Source of the DNA: Prevotellaceae bacterium
GTDB lineage: Bacteria; Bacteroidota; Bacteroidia; Bacteroidales; UBA932
Assembly: GCA_031289385.1 (NCBI GenBank)
Contig: JAITPP010000178.1
Location: forward strand, 1-6,819
Direction of reading: 5' to 3'
DNA: 6,819 nt
In this document: positions 6,793 to 6,819 of the stretch, piece after piece
Layout of the letters: each line of letters opens with the position of its first letter
How positions within the stretch are numbered: position 1 is the first letter of the stretch
Notes under the pieces: generated by a model
Databases searched by the model: none
The model's input: only the letters and a program-made list of their open reading frames with translations
Told to the model about the DNA's origin: nothing
Translations under genes and position numbers: made by a program

Positions 6793-6819
6793 TAATGTGC
6801 GGTTGAATGTGGTTAAATT

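Noticed and set aside
6795..6819. Start of a plus-strand gene at the right edge
   Set aside because: The ATG at 6795 meets a stop after three codons, and the later ATG has too little sequence to judge.

Overview
The window looks like a Bacteroidetes genome, most likely Bacteroidales. It is AT-rich and has no strong Shine-Dalgarno sequences. It carries a TAnnTTTG-type promoter element, a DUF4374 lipoprotein, and a TonB-dependent receptor operon of the xenosiderophore-utilisation (Xus) type known from Bacteroides. No taxon-specific marker is present, so the genus cannot be named.

Layout. Positions 1-1692 (plus strand) are the tail of a restriction-modification locus. An N6-adenine DNA methyltransferase fused to a target-recognition (HsdS-like) domain is cut off at its 5' end by the window edge. 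One base after its stop comes a 68-codon gene of unknown function. It is followed by an out-of-frame leftover of a second HsdS C-terminal tail, which suggests the end of the locus was rearranged. About 70 bp without a clear terminator separate this locus from the convergent operon that follows.

Positions 1763-6525 (minus strand) are a three-gene iron/siderophore operon read from right to left: xusA-like outer-membrane receptor, 11 bp gap, xusB-like DUF4374 surface lipoprotein, 153 bp gap, xusC-like PepSY four-helix inner-membrane protein. XusB would capture a ferric siderophore at the cell surface, XusA would import it into the periplasm using TonB energy, and XusC may strip or reduce the iron. 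Most of the 153 bp gap is a 121-bp MITE-like or palindromic element with related ends (2911-3031). Removing it leaves about 32 bp, a normal operon spacing.

Positions 6526-6819 hold no gene. This is the control region of the operon, with a candidate Bacteroidetes promoter at 6618-6645 and a Fur-box-like palindrome at 6546-6560. Next to it are short AT-rich tandem repeats (6709-6792). The system itself is of a known kind. The points most worth a second look are the inserted element inside the operon, the Fur-like site, the four-histidine layout of XusC, and the orphan HsdS tail.
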